Assembly (NCBI RefSeq): GCF_900491935.1
Contig: NZ_UEXK01000004.1
Span: 2,536,562 to 2,600,561 of the forward strand
Source: Klenkia terrae
GTDB lineage: Bacteria > Actinomycetota > Actinomycetes > Mycobacteriales > Geodermatophilaceae
Direction: 5' to 3'
Length of the DNA: 64,000 bases
Below are positions 45,381-53,815 of the stretch, one piece after another; the stretch's first letter is position 1, and every line of letters begins with the position of its first letter. The notes under the pieces are model-generated. The model was not told the DNA's origin. It ran no database searches and saw only the letters and a program-made list of their open reading frames with translations. The position numbers and the translations under genes are program-made.

Positions 45381-46448
45381 TCAGGAGGCGGTGACCGCCG
45401 CGGCCAGGTCCTCGACCCGGACCAGGCCGACCACGGTGCCGCCGGCCCCGGTGCACGGCACCGGGTCGAAGCGCACCGCGGGACGGCGCGCCAGGGCGCG
45501 GTGCAGCGCCTCGGTGACCGGGGTGCCGACGGGCAGCACGAGGGTGGCCGGGGCCTCGAACCAGGCGCCGGTGCGGGCGTCCACCAGGGACAGCGTGCCC
45601 GGGCGGCCGGAGTCGTCCAGGACGACGACCGGCGGGGTGAGCTGGCGGTCGTCCTTGCCGGGCGACCAGGTGCGCACCGGGCGCAGCAGGCCGGCCACGG
45701 TGTCGTCGCGCTCGCCGCGGGCGGCCCGGGTGCGCAGCACGCGCTGCACCCGGGGCGTGGCCGGGCCGAAGCCGTCGGCGGTGGGCCCCAGCAGCCAGCC
45801 GCGGGCGGCGTGGACGCCGAGCTCCAGCAGCCCGGTGAGCTCGGCGTCGGTCTCCACGCCGTCGGCCAGCACGGTCGCACCGGCCCGCTCGGCGTAGGCC
45901 AGCACGCCGGCGGCCACGGCCGTGCGCCGCGCGTCCCCGGCGAGCCCGGCCACCAGCGCGGCGGGCAGGACGACGACGTCGGCCGGCAGCTGCGGCAGGC
46001 GGTGGACCAGCGGCGCGGGGACGGCGACCAGCGCGCCCCGCTCGCGGAGGACGGCGCACCGGCGCAGCAGCGCCGCGTCGTCGTCGACCTTGGCGTCGGT
46101 GAGCTCGAGGACGACCCCGGCCAGCGGGACGTCGAGCGCGGCGTGCACGACCGGGGCGCCCAGCAGCCACGGGTCGACCGGCACGTGCAGCCGGCCGGCG
46201 TCGGGACGGCGGGCCAGCGCGGTCTGCAGCAGCAGGGCCTGCAGCGGGCCGGCGAGGCCGGCGTCGTGCGCGGCGGCGAACCAGACGTCGGGCGCGGCGG
46301 TGCCGGGGAAGCGGGCGGGGGCGCCCCCGCCGGTCACCTCGCCGCCGGCCAGGTCGGCCACCGGGGAGTGCACGACGGTGAGGTCGTCGGGGTCGGCCAG
46401 CAGCGGGCGGCAGTCGGCGCGGCGGGTGGGCTCGAACAGGTCGGTCAC
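45381..46448 (-). CDS. Degenerate EAL domain with C-terminal CBS-like region
   Basis: A 355-residue protein whose first 230 residues follow the EAL phosphodiesterase fold: VVLELTDAKV stands for the usual ELTE segment and VLADGVETDAELTGLLELGV for the AEGVET region. The EAL triad is absent (GGEVTGGG in its place) and the Asp/Glu metal ligands are mostly gone, so it should not hydrolyse cyclic di-GMP and may only bind it. Residues about 270-355 resemble a CBS pair (LPVGTPVTEALHRAL, GLVRVEDLAAAV). It is encoded just before an active-looking GGDEF-EAL protein on the same strand. Confidence 0.78.
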   Translation of the reverse strand: MTDLFEPTRRADCRPLLADPDDLTVVHSPVADLAGGEVTGGGAPARFPGTAAPDVWFAAAHDAGLAGPLQALLLQTALARRPDAGRLHVPVDPWLLGAPVVHAALDVPLAGVVLELTDAKVDDDAALLRRCAVLRERGALVAVPAPLVHRLPQLPADVVVLPAALVAGLAGDARRTAVAAGVLAYAERAGATVLADGVETDAELTGLLELGVHAARGWLLGPTADGFGPATPRVQRVLRTRAARGERDDTVAGLLRPVRTWSPGKDDRQLTPPVVVLDDSGRPGTLSLVDARTGAWFEAPATLVLPVGTPVTEALHRALARRPAVRFDPVPCTGAGGTVVGLVRVEDLAAAVTAS

Positions 46449-46509
46449 GCCTCAGGGATCGTCACCGGGCCGGGCCGGCTTGAGCCCGTCGTCCCCCGTC
46501 GGGGGGAGC

Positions 46510-48843
46510 TCAGACCGGGACGGCGATGCCGGCGAGCAGCGCGGGTACCTCGGCGGCGTCCACCGGGCGGCCCAGCAGGTAGCCCTGGGCGTGCCGGCAG
46601 CCCAGCGCGCGCAGCAGGGTCAGCTGGGCGGGGCGCTCGACGCCCTCGGCGACCACCGGCAGGCCGATCTCCTCGGCCAGCCGCAGCACGGCGTGCAGGA
46701 AGGTGGCCTGGCGGCGGTCGGTGTCCACCGCGGCCAGGAAGGACCGGTCGATCTTCACCGAGTCCAGCGGCATCGCGTTGAGCTGCGCCAGGGAGGAGTA
46801 GCCGACCCCGAAGTCGTCGAGGGAGACCCCGACGCCCAGGCCGCGCAGCTCGGTGACGGTGCGCCGGGCGGCGTCCAGGTCGGCGAAGATGCCGGACTCG
46901 GTGATCTCCAGGACCAGGCCGCCCGCGCGCAGCCGGTGGGCGCGGACCAGCTCGGCCACGGTGTCCACGAACCCGGGGGCGATCAGCTGGCTCGGTGCGA
47001 CGTTGACGTGCACGGACAGGGGCTCGGTGCGCCCGCGCGTCCAGCCGGCCAGCCGGGTGCAGGCGGCGGCGAGGAGGTCGGCGGTCAGCACGGTCATGAA
47101 CCCGCTGCGCTCGGCGAGCGGGATGAAGACGTCGGGCGGGATGTCAACGCCGTCGTGCCGCCAGCGGGCCAGCGCCTCCAGGCCGGCGACCCGGCCGGTC
47201 TCGAGCTCGACGATGGGTTGGTAGTGCAGCCGGACCACGCGGTCGGCGATGGCCAGGCGCAGCGCCTCGCGCAGCACGCCGTCCTGCAGCTCGGCCAGGC
47301 TCATGCCGGGGCTGTAGGCCACGATCCGGTCCTTGCCCGACCGCTTGGCGCTGTACATGGCGGTGTCCGAGCGGGCCAGCAGCTCGTCGGCGGCCAGCGG
47401 GGCGTCCTCGGCGTCCAGCTCGCAGATGCCGATGCTGGCGTGCACGTCGACGACGTCCCCGCGCAGCGTGAACGGGGGCACCAGGCTGGCCGAGACCTTC
47501 GCCGCGATCGGCATCGGGTCACCGCCGTCCTCGAGCAGGACGGCGAACTCGTCGCCGCCGAGGCGCGCCACGGTGTCGCCGGTGCGGACGGCCCCGGTGA
47601 GCCGCTCGGCCACCCGGACCAGCAGCTCGTCGCCGACGGCGTGGCCCAGGGTGTCGTTGACGACCTTGAAGTCGTCGAGGTCGAGGAAGACCACGGCGAC
47701 CGGCCGCAGGTCGCGGGCGTGCAGGGCGAGGGCGTGCTGCAGCCGGTCGAGGAACAGCGCGCGGTTGGCCAGCCCGGTCAGCCCGTCGTGGAAGGCCTGG
47801 TGCCGCAGCTCGGACTCGCGGGTGGCGAGTTCCCCGGCCAGGCGGGCGTTGTCCCGCAGCGCGACGTACTGGCGGGCCAGCAGCAGGGCGACGACCACGA
47901 CGACGGTCAGCAGCTCCCAGCGGTCCAGGATGCGGCCGCGGAAGACCAGCACCGCGGTGACCACCAGGGACAGGGCGACCGGGACGTAGGGCAGGTAGTC
48001 CGCCCGGGAGGCCGAGGGGTCCTCGGCCCGGCGCTCCTCGGCCGCGCGGCCGACGGCGGCCGGGCGGCAGAGGGCGGCCAGGGCGATGAGCAGGAAGCCG
48101 GCGATCCAGCCGAGGTCGAGCAGGTTGCCGTCGTAGTCCCCGGCCGCCGCCACGAAGGCGAAGCCGCTGTCGGACACGCTGAAGGCCAGCAGGCCGAGGA
48201 CCACCAGGCCCTGCGGCAGGCGGTCGCCGGTGGCGCGGGCCAGGGTCAGCACGCCGAGCACGATCAGCAGCACGTCGAGCACCGGGTAGGCCACCAGCAG
48301 CGTGCCGGCCAGCCGGTCGTCGCCGGTGTTCGCCGCGACCACGGCGCCCAGCGTGGTCTCCCAGCTGACCAGGCCGGCGGCGGCCGAGGTCATCGCGGCG
48401 TCGAGGGTGCGCTGCAGGCGGGCCGTCGACCCGTCGGCGGTCTGCAGCAGCAGCAGCGCCGCCGCCGCCAGCAGCGGGAAGGCGACGAAGCCGATGTCGG
48501 CGACCGAGGGGAAGGGCGCCTCGCCGCCCTGCACGATCTGCACCCAGCACCACCAGCCCTGGCCCGCGGCCCAGGCAGCGGTGCCCAGCGACAGGCACGC
48601 CCACGACAGGCGGGACCGGCCGGTGGCGGTGCCGGCGCGCCGGGCCGCGGCGGCCGCGGCGGTCAGCCCGGCCAGCAGCTGGACGAGGTTGGAGACGTAG
48701 CGGTCGAAGGCGACCGGCGGCGTCGCGACCTGCGCGACCTGGTAGCCGACCAGGACCAGCACCACGAGCAGGACGGCGGCCCGCGGGGGGCCGGTCCTGC
48801 GGCCCCGCCCGGACGCGGGCAGGGAGCCGCGCTCGGTGGTCAT
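46510..48843 (-). CDS. Membrane-bound GGDEF-EAL protein
   Basis: A 777-residue bifunctional cyclic di-GMP enzyme. The N-terminal 310 residues hold about eight or nine hydrophobic helices forming a membrane sensor. A GGDEF domain follows (about 345-510; RLGGDEF intact, RTGD inhibitory site), then an EAL domain (about 525-770; GLEALARW, VNVAPSQL, LEITESG, DDFGVGYSSL, VVAEGVE). All canonical EAL residues are visible, so both synthesis and breakdown are possible. ATG 48843 starts before the first helix. Confidence 0.94.
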   Translation of the reverse strand: MTTERGSLPASGRGRRTGPPRAAVLLVVLVLVGYQVAQVATPPVAFDRYVSNLVQLLAGLTAAAAAARRAGTATGRSRLSWACLSLGTAAWAAGQGWWCWVQIVQGGEAPFPSVADIGFVAFPLLAAAALLLLQTADGSTARLQRTLDAAMTSAAAGLVSWETTLGAVVAANTGDDRLAGTLLVAYPVLDVLLIVLGVLTLARATGDRLPQGLVVLGLLAFSVSDSGFAFVAAAGDYDGNLLDLGWIAGFLLIALAALCRPAAVGRAAEERRAEDPSASRADYLPYVPVALSLVVTAVLVFRGRILDRWELLTVVVVVALLLARQYVALRDNARLAGELATRESELRHQAFHDGLTGLANRALFLDRLQHALALHARDLRPVAVVFLDLDDFKVVNDTLGHAVGDELLVRVAERLTGAVRTGDTVARLGGDEFAVLLEDGGDPMPIAAKVSASLVPPFTLRGDVVDVHASIGICELDAEDAPLAADELLARSDTAMYSAKRSGKDRIVAYSPGMSLAELQDGVLREALRLAIADRVVRLHYQPIVELETGRVAGLEALARWRHDGVDIPPDVFIPLAERSGFMTVLTADLLAAACTRLAGWTRGRTEPLSVHVNVAPSQLIAPGFVDTVAELVRAHRLRAGGLVLEITESGIFADLDAARRTVTELRGLGVGVSLDDFGVGYSSLAQLNAMPLDSVKIDRSFLAAVDTDRRQATFLHAVLRLAEEIGLPVVAEGVERPAQLTLLRALGCRHAQGYLLGRPVDAAEVPALLAGIAVPV

Positions 48844-48920
48844 CGCGCCTCCTTGCTCGGGCGGGGTCCCGTCGTCCGACGGGTCACTGCACCCGTCTTC
48901 GGCAGCCGGGGGCCGGTCGT

Positions 48921-49628
48921 TCAGCCGGCTCCCCCGTCGGGGTGACGCCGACGGGCCGACCGGCTGCGGGACCAGCGGGTCCGGGCCCGCTGCGGCAGGT
49001 CGATGGCCACCGGCGCCGACCAGCCACGCAGCACCGACACCAGGCGCAGCCCGGCGGTCAGCGCGATGACGACCGCGGCCACCGGCAGCAGCGGCAGCTC
49101 CAGCGGGCCGGCCAGCACCGCGAGCAGGGAGGCGCCGATGAGAGCGGCGACGGCGTTGTAGGGGCCCGGCTGCACGATGTCGGCGCGCTGGGCCAGGAGC
49201 ACGTCGCGGATGACCGCCCCGCCCACCGCCGTCGCCACCCCGATGAACACCACGCTGGCCACCGGCAGGCCGGCGAGCTGGGCCTTCTGCGCCCCGATCA
49301 CGGTGAAGAAGCCCAGCGTGAGGGCGTCCAGACCGACCAGCAGGCCGGTCGTGCGGGACAGCCAGCCGGAGAAGAAGAACGTCACCATCGCGGTGATGCC
49401 GACCGTGGGCAGGTAGACCGGGTTGGTCAGCGCGACCACCGGGACGTCGAGCAGCACGTCCCGGATCAGCCCGCCGCCCAGCCCGCCGGAGACGGCCAGC
49501 AGGAGCACCCCGGACACCGCGAAGCCCTCACGGGCAGCCAGAAGGCCGCCCGTGAGGGCACCGATCACGATCGCCGCGAGGTCGACCGCCATCGGGATGC
49601 GCAGCACTTCCACCGCCAGGACGTCCAC
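48921..49628 (-). CDS. TRIC-type (UPF0126) cation channel
   Basis: A 235-residue membrane protein of the UPF0126/TRIC family, trimeric channels for monovalent cations. The internal duplication shows as GGLGGGLIRDVLL and ATAVGGAVIRDVLL, the paired GGxxRD motifs. Seven hydrophobic helices can be drawn. GTG 49628 has GGGAGGA upstream; a longer reading from 49673 would add 15 residues. Confidence 0.87.
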   Translation of the reverse strand: MDVLAVEVLRIPMAVDLAAIVIGALTGGLLAAREGFAVSGVLLLAVSGGLGGGLIRDVLLDVPVVALTNPVYLPTVGITAMVTFFFSGWLSRTTGLLVGLDALTLGFFTVIGAQKAQLAGLPVASVVFIGVATAVGGAVIRDVLLAQRADIVQPGPYNAVAALIGASLLAVLAGPLELPLLPVAAVVIALTAGLRLVSVLRGWSAPVAIDLPQRARTRWSRSRSARRRHPDGGAG

Positions 49629-49660
49629 GACGGCACATCCTCCCGCCCCCTCTGGGCAAA

Positions 49661-49708
49661 GGAACCTCTGCACCCCTTCCCCGGCTCGGAAGGGGGTGTG
49701 GAGGTTCC
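49661..49708. terminator. Inverted repeat, likely terminator of the acyl-CoA dehydrogenase gene
   Basis: Arms of 20-21 bases (49661-49680 and 49688-49708) pair with a bulge and one or two mismatches. The hairpin lies 21 bases beyond the stop of the minus-strand fadE5-like gene. Confidence 0.65.
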
Positions 49709-49729
49709 TCCGCCCGCGGGACGTCGGCG

Positions 49730-51781
49730 CTACTGGGCCGGGGCCATCTCCAGGTCGACCGCCGTCGCATCGGGGGTGTCGACGGCGGTGTCGTCACCGT
49801 GGGCGGCCTTCACCCGGGCGTCCTCGGCGGCCATGGCCTCCTGGCGGGCGCCCTCCTCGTCCACGATCCGCGACTTCACCCAGGCGTCGGGGATGGCGAA
49901 CCCGTCGACCAGGGTGGGCAGCTGCGGCCGCAGCTCCTTGAGCAGCGCGTTGACCGTGCTGGTCACCGCCTTGGAGCGGGCCGGGGTGAGCCGCCCGTGC
50001 TCGAGGAACCAGCCGCGGTCGGCCTCGATGGTGGTCAGCGCGTACAGGTCGCACAGCCGGGACAGCAGCGCCCGCGCCGCCGGGTCGGTGGTGCGGTCGA
50101 CCGCGGCCACGAAGGCCTCCAGCACGATCCGGTCGATGTGGGTCGTCGCCGTCCGCAGCACGTGGTCCTGCACGTCGTTGAACACGTCGAACAGGCGGTT
50201 CTCCTTGTTCGAGGCGCCCTTGCGCAGCCGGTTGGCCGCACCCTCCAGGGTGTGCCGCTCGCGGTCCTCGAACATCTTCAGCTGCCAGCCGCGGTCCAGG
50301 AGGGAGACCTCCTCGTCCCGACCGGGGACGGCGTCGACCAGCCGCGCGATGAGGCCGCGGGCCGCCGTCCGCTCCAGCACGGTCTCCTTGACCAGGTCGG
50401 CGACGAACTGCGCCTTGCCCCAGTTGTCCAGGGACCCGAAGGAGTCCTGGTAGCCGGTGAGCAGGCCCTTGGCGACCAGCTGCAGCAGGACGGTGTTGTC
50501 GCCCTCGAACGTGGTGAACACGTCGGTGTCGGCCTTGAGGGCCGGCAGCCGGTTCTCGGCCAGGTAGCCGGCACCGCCGCAGGCCTCGCGGGCCATCTGG
50601 ATGGTGGCGGTGGCGTGCCAGGTGTTGGCGGCCTTGAGCCCGGCGGCGCGGGACTCCAGCTCGCGCTGGGCGGCCTCGTCGACGTCCGCGGCGCCCTGCA
50701 CGTCGTGCATGGTGGAGGTGAGCTCCTCCTGGGCGAAGTGCAGCGCGTAGGTCTTGGCCAGCGCGGGGAGCAGCTTGCGCTGGTGCACCAGGTAGTCGTT
50801 GATGACGATCTCGCGGTCCTCGCCCGGGGCGGCGAACTGGCGGCGCTGCTCGCCGTAGCGCGCGGCGATCTGCAGCGCCAGCTTGGTGGCCGACCCGGCG
50901 GAGCCGCCGACGCTGACCCGCCCGCGCACCAGGGTGCCGAGCATGGTGAAGAAGCGCCGGGTCTCGTTCTCGATGGACGACGTGTAGGTGCCGTCCTCGG
51001 CGACCTGGCCGTAGCGGTCCAGCAGCATGTCGCGCGGGACGCTGACGTGGTCGAAGCTCAGCCGGCCGTTGTCCACCCCGTTGAGCCCGGCCTTGGGGCC
51101 GTCGTCGCCGACGGTGACGCCCGGCAGCACGTTCCCGGCCTCGTCGCGGATGGGCACCAGCCAGGCGTGCACGCCGTGCCGCTTGCCCTGGGTGACGAGC
51201 TGGGCGAAGACCACGGCCATCCGGCCGTCCTTCGCCGCGTTGCCGATGTAGTCCTTGCGGGCGGCCTCGTGCGGCGTGTGCAGGTCGAAGGTCTGGGTGG
51301 CCGGGTCGTAGGTGCACGTCGTCCGCAGCTGCTGGACGTCGGACCCGTGCCCGGTCTCGGTCATCGCGAAGCAGCCGAGCAGGTCGGCGTCGATGATCTG
51401 CTGCAGGTAGGCGGCGTGGTGCCGGTCGCTGCCCAGCAGCTGCACGGCCCCGCCGAACAGGCCCCACTGCACGCCGGCCTTGACCATGAGCGAGAGGTCG
51501 CCGAAGGCCAGCATCTCGATCGAGGTGACCGAGCCGCCGGAGTCCTCCTCGCCGCCGTAGGCCTTCGGGAAGCCCAGCCGGGTGCGGCCGGTGGCGGCCA
51601 GGTCCTTGAGCAGACCGGTGATCCGCTCGCGGGCCTGCTCGCCGGTCTCGCCGTAGACCGGGGCGTACTTGGCCTCGCCGAGCTGCTCGCGGGCATCGCG
51701 GCGGACCTGGGCCCACCGACCGTCGAGCACCTCGGTGAGGTGGGCCGGGTCGACGGTGGTCAGGGGCTGGTTGCTGGTCAT
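49730..51781 (-). CDS. Acyl-CoA dehydrogenase (FadE5-like)
   Basis: A 683-residue FAD enzyme that oxidises acyl-CoA to the 2-enoyl form. It is longer than typical dehydrogenases, as is mycobacterial FadE5. FAD and substrate motifs are FAMTETGHGSDV, TFEGDNTVLLQLVAKGLL and the REACGGAGYLAENRL loop. The C-terminal 200 residues form an extra helical domain. The locus order (this gene divergent from a thiolase, FabG4-type reductase and MaoC hydratase) matches fadE5-fadA2-fabG4-htdX in mycobacteria. It overlaps the TetR gene by ATGA. Confidence 0.92.
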   Translation of the reverse strand: MTSNQPLTTVDPAHLTEVLDGRWAQVRRDAREQLGEAKYAPVYGETGEQARERITGLLKDLAATGRTRLGFPKAYGGEEDSGGSVTSIEMLAFGDLSLMVKAGVQWGLFGGAVQLLGSDRHHAAYLQQIIDADLLGCFAMTETGHGSDVQQLRTTCTYDPATQTFDLHTPHEAARKDYIGNAAKDGRMAVVFAQLVTQGKRHGVHAWLVPIRDEAGNVLPGVTVGDDGPKAGLNGVDNGRLSFDHVSVPRDMLLDRYGQVAEDGTYTSSIENETRRFFTMLGTLVRGRVSVGGSAGSATKLALQIAARYGEQRRQFAAPGEDREIVINDYLVHQRKLLPALAKTYALHFAQEELTSTMHDVQGAADVDEAAQRELESRAAGLKAANTWHATATIQMAREACGGAGYLAENRLPALKADTDVFTTFEGDNTVLLQLVAKGLLTGYQDSFGSLDNWGKAQFVADLVKETVLERTAARGLIARLVDAVPGRDEEVSLLDRGWQLKMFEDRERHTLEGAANRLRKGASNKENRLFDVFNDVQDHVLRTATTHIDRIVLEAFVAAVDRTTDPAARALLSRLCDLYALTTIEADRGWFLEHGRLTPARSKAVTSTVNALLKELRPQLPTLVDGFAIPDAWVKSRIVDEEGARQEAMAAEDARVKAAHGDDTAVDTPDATAVDLEMAPAQ

Positions 51782-52461
51782 CGGGTCTCCTCGGTGGTGG
51801 TGCGGGTGACGACGCCGGACAGGCCGGCCCAGGCGAGATCGGTGAGGTGCGCGGTGAGCTCGGCGCGCGGCATCGGGTCCGGCGAGCTGAGCCAGCGGTC
51901 GGCCGCCGAGCGGACCAGGCCGACCAGGCCGTGGCCCCAGGGCTCGGCCGCCGCGGTCGGCCGCCCGGCGCCCTCGAGCGCCATCGCGACCAGCGCGGTG
52001 GCCTGCTCGCCGACCAGCTCGGACAACCCGGCGATCGGGTCGGCGGTGGGGTCGCGGTCGGCGGGGGCGTGCACGACGAAGCGGTAGAGCTCGGGGTCGG
52101 CCTCGATGAAGGCCAGGTAGGTGTCGATCGCCGCCGAGACCATCTGCCGGGGCTTGTCCGTGCTGGTCATGGCCGTGCGGAGGGCGTCGAGCAGCTGCTC
52201 GGCGACCCGGGCGCAGACCGCCAGGTGCAGCTCGCCGCGGTCGGCGAAGTGCCGGTAGACGACGGTCTTGCTGGTGCCCGCGGCCGCCGCGATCTCCTCC
52301 ATGCCGACGCCGGGCCCGTGCTCGCCGACCGCGGCGACGGTGGCCGTCACCAGCTGCTCGCGCCGGGCTCGGCGGTGCTCGTCCCACCTCGAGTCGCGGC
52401 GGTCCCGTCGCTGCGGCACGGTGCCCGCACGGGTGGGCGGGGTCACCGCCGTCGACTTCAT
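51778..52461 (-). CDS. TetR-family regulator
   Basis: A 227-residue repressor with an N-terminal helix-turn-helix (GVGMEEIAAAAGTSKTVVYRHFADRGELHLAVCAR; key residues TSKTVVYRHF) and a helical ligand domain. ATG 52461 begins 7 bases from a palindromic operator. It is divergent from the thiolase operon and overlaps the acyl-CoA dehydrogenase start, so it probably controls both sides of the locus. A fatty-acyl-CoA inducer is likely but inferred. Confidence 0.88.
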   Translation of the reverse strand: MKSTAVTPPTRAGTVPQRRDRRDSRWDEHRRARREQLVTATVAAVGEHGPGVGMEEIAAAAGTSKTVVYRHFADRGELHLAVCARVAEQLLDALRTAMTSTDKPRQMVSAAIDTYLAFIEADPELYRFVVHAPADRDPTADPIAGLSELVGEQATALVAMALEGAGRPTAAAEPWGHGLVGLVRSAADRWLSSPDPMPRAELTAHLTDLAWAGLSGVVTRTTTEETR

Positions 52462-52467
52462 GTGAAC

Positions 52468-52496
52468 GACGGTACCTGATACCGTCGGTACCGACA
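52468..52496. promoter_or_regulatory. Composite palindromic TetR operator
   Basis: Three overlapping perfect palindromes share GGTA/TACC half-sites: GACGGTA-CCTGA-TACCGTC (52468-52486), TACCG-T-CGGTA (52480-52490) and GTCGGTACCGAC (52485-52496). The array fills the gap between divergent TetR and thiolase genes. Confidence 0.8.
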
Positions 52497-52526
52497 ACGG
52501 CACCACGACTCCCCCCGGAGGTCCCC

Positions 52527-53801
52527 ATGACCCGCAAGGCCGCGATCGTCGGCGGGAACCGCATCCCGTTCGCCCGCTCGAACAAGAAGTACGCCCGCGC
52601 CTCGAACCAGGACATGCTCACCGCGACCATCGACGGCCTGGTGGCCCGCTACGGCCTGGCCGGCGAGCAGCTCGGCGAGGTGGTCGCCGGCGCCGTCCTC
52701 AAGCACGCGCGCGACTTCAACCTGACCCGGGAGTCCGTGCTGGGCTCGCAGCTCTCGCCGTCCACCCCGGCCTACGACGTGCAGCAGGCCTGCGGCACCG
52801 GCCTGGAGGCCGCCGTCCTGGTGGCGAACAAGATCGCGCTGGGCCAGATCGAGTCCGGCATCGCCGGCGGCACCGACACCACCTCCGATGCGCCGCTGGC
52901 GGTCAACGACGACCTGCGCCACGTGCTCATCGCGCTCAACAACGCCAAGACCCTGCCCGACCGCCTCAAGCTGCTCGGGAAGATCCGGCCCGGCCAGCTG
53001 GTGCCCGACCAGCCGCGCAACGTCGAGCCGCGCACCGGGCTGTCGATGGGGGAGCACGCCGCGCAGACGGCGAAGGTGTGGGAGGTCAGCCGCGAGTCCC
53101 AGGACGAGCTCGCCGTGGCCAGCCACCACAACCTGGCCGCCGCCTACGACCGCGGGTTCTTCGACGACCTGGTCACCCCGTTCCTGGGCCTGACCCGCGA
53201 CGACAACCTGCGGCCGGACTCCACGGTCGAGAAGCTCGCCACCCTGAAGCCGGTGTTCGGCGAGGGCGAGGGCGCCACGATGACCGCGGCCAACTCCACC
53301 CCGCTCACCGACGGCGCCTCGGCGGTGCTGCTGGCCAGCGACGAGTGGGCCGCCGAGCACCAGCTGCCGGTGCTGGCCCACCTGGTCGACGCCCAGACCG
53401 CCGCGGTGGACTACGTGCACGGCGGCGAGGGCCTGCTCATGGCCCCGGCCTACGCCATGCCGGTGATGCTGGCCCGCAACGGGCTGACCCTGCAGGACTT
53501 CGACCTGTACGAGATCCACGAGGCCTTCGCCTCCACGGTGCTCTCGACGATGAAGGCCTGGGAGGACCCGGCGTTCTGCAAGGAGAAGCTGGGCCTGGAC
53601 GCCCCGCTGGGCTCCATCGACCGGTCCAAGCTCAACGTCAACGGATCGTCGCTGGCCGCCGGGCACCCGTTCGCCGCGACCGGCGGGCGGATCGTCGCCT
53701 CGCTGGCCAAGGCCCTGCACGAGCTCGGCCCCGGCAAGCGCGGGCTGATCTCCATCTGCGCCGCCGGCGGCCAGGGCGTCGTCGCGATCCTCGAGAGCTG
53801 A
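52527..53801 (+). CDS. Acetyl-CoA acyltransferase (FadA2-like thiolase)
   Basis: A 424-residue thiolase that cleaves 3-ketoacyl-CoA to acetyl-CoA and a shortened acyl-CoA, or the reverse. The active Cys is in VQQACGTGLEA, with the NEAF-type IHEAFAS, GHPFAATGGR and CAAGGQG motifs complete. It opens an operon with the FabG4-type reductase and MaoC hydratase, whose products would complete a beta-oxidation or fatty acid elongation cycle. A GGAGG-type site precedes ATG 52527. Confidence 0.94.
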   Translation: MTRKAAIVGGNRIPFARSNKKYARASNQDMLTATIDGLVARYGLAGEQLGEVVAGAVLKHARDFNLTRESVLGSQLSPSTPAYDVQQACGTGLEAAVLVANKIALGQIESGIAGGTDTTSDAPLAVNDDLRHVLIALNNAKTLPDRLKLLGKIRPGQLVPDQPRNVEPRTGLSMGEHAAQTAKVWEVSRESQDELAVASHHNLAAAYDRGFFDDLVTPFLGLTRDDNLRPDSTVEKLATLKPVFGEGEGATMTAANSTPLTDGASAVLLASDEWAAEHQLPVLAHLVDAQTAAVDYVHGGEGLLMAPAYAMPVMLARNGLTLQDFDLYEIHEAFASTVLSTMKAWEDPAFCKEKLGLDAPLGSIDRSKLNVNGSSLAAGHPFAATGGRIVASLAKALHELGPGKRGLISICAAGGQGVVAILES

Positions 53802-53815
53802 GAAGGAGAACCACC

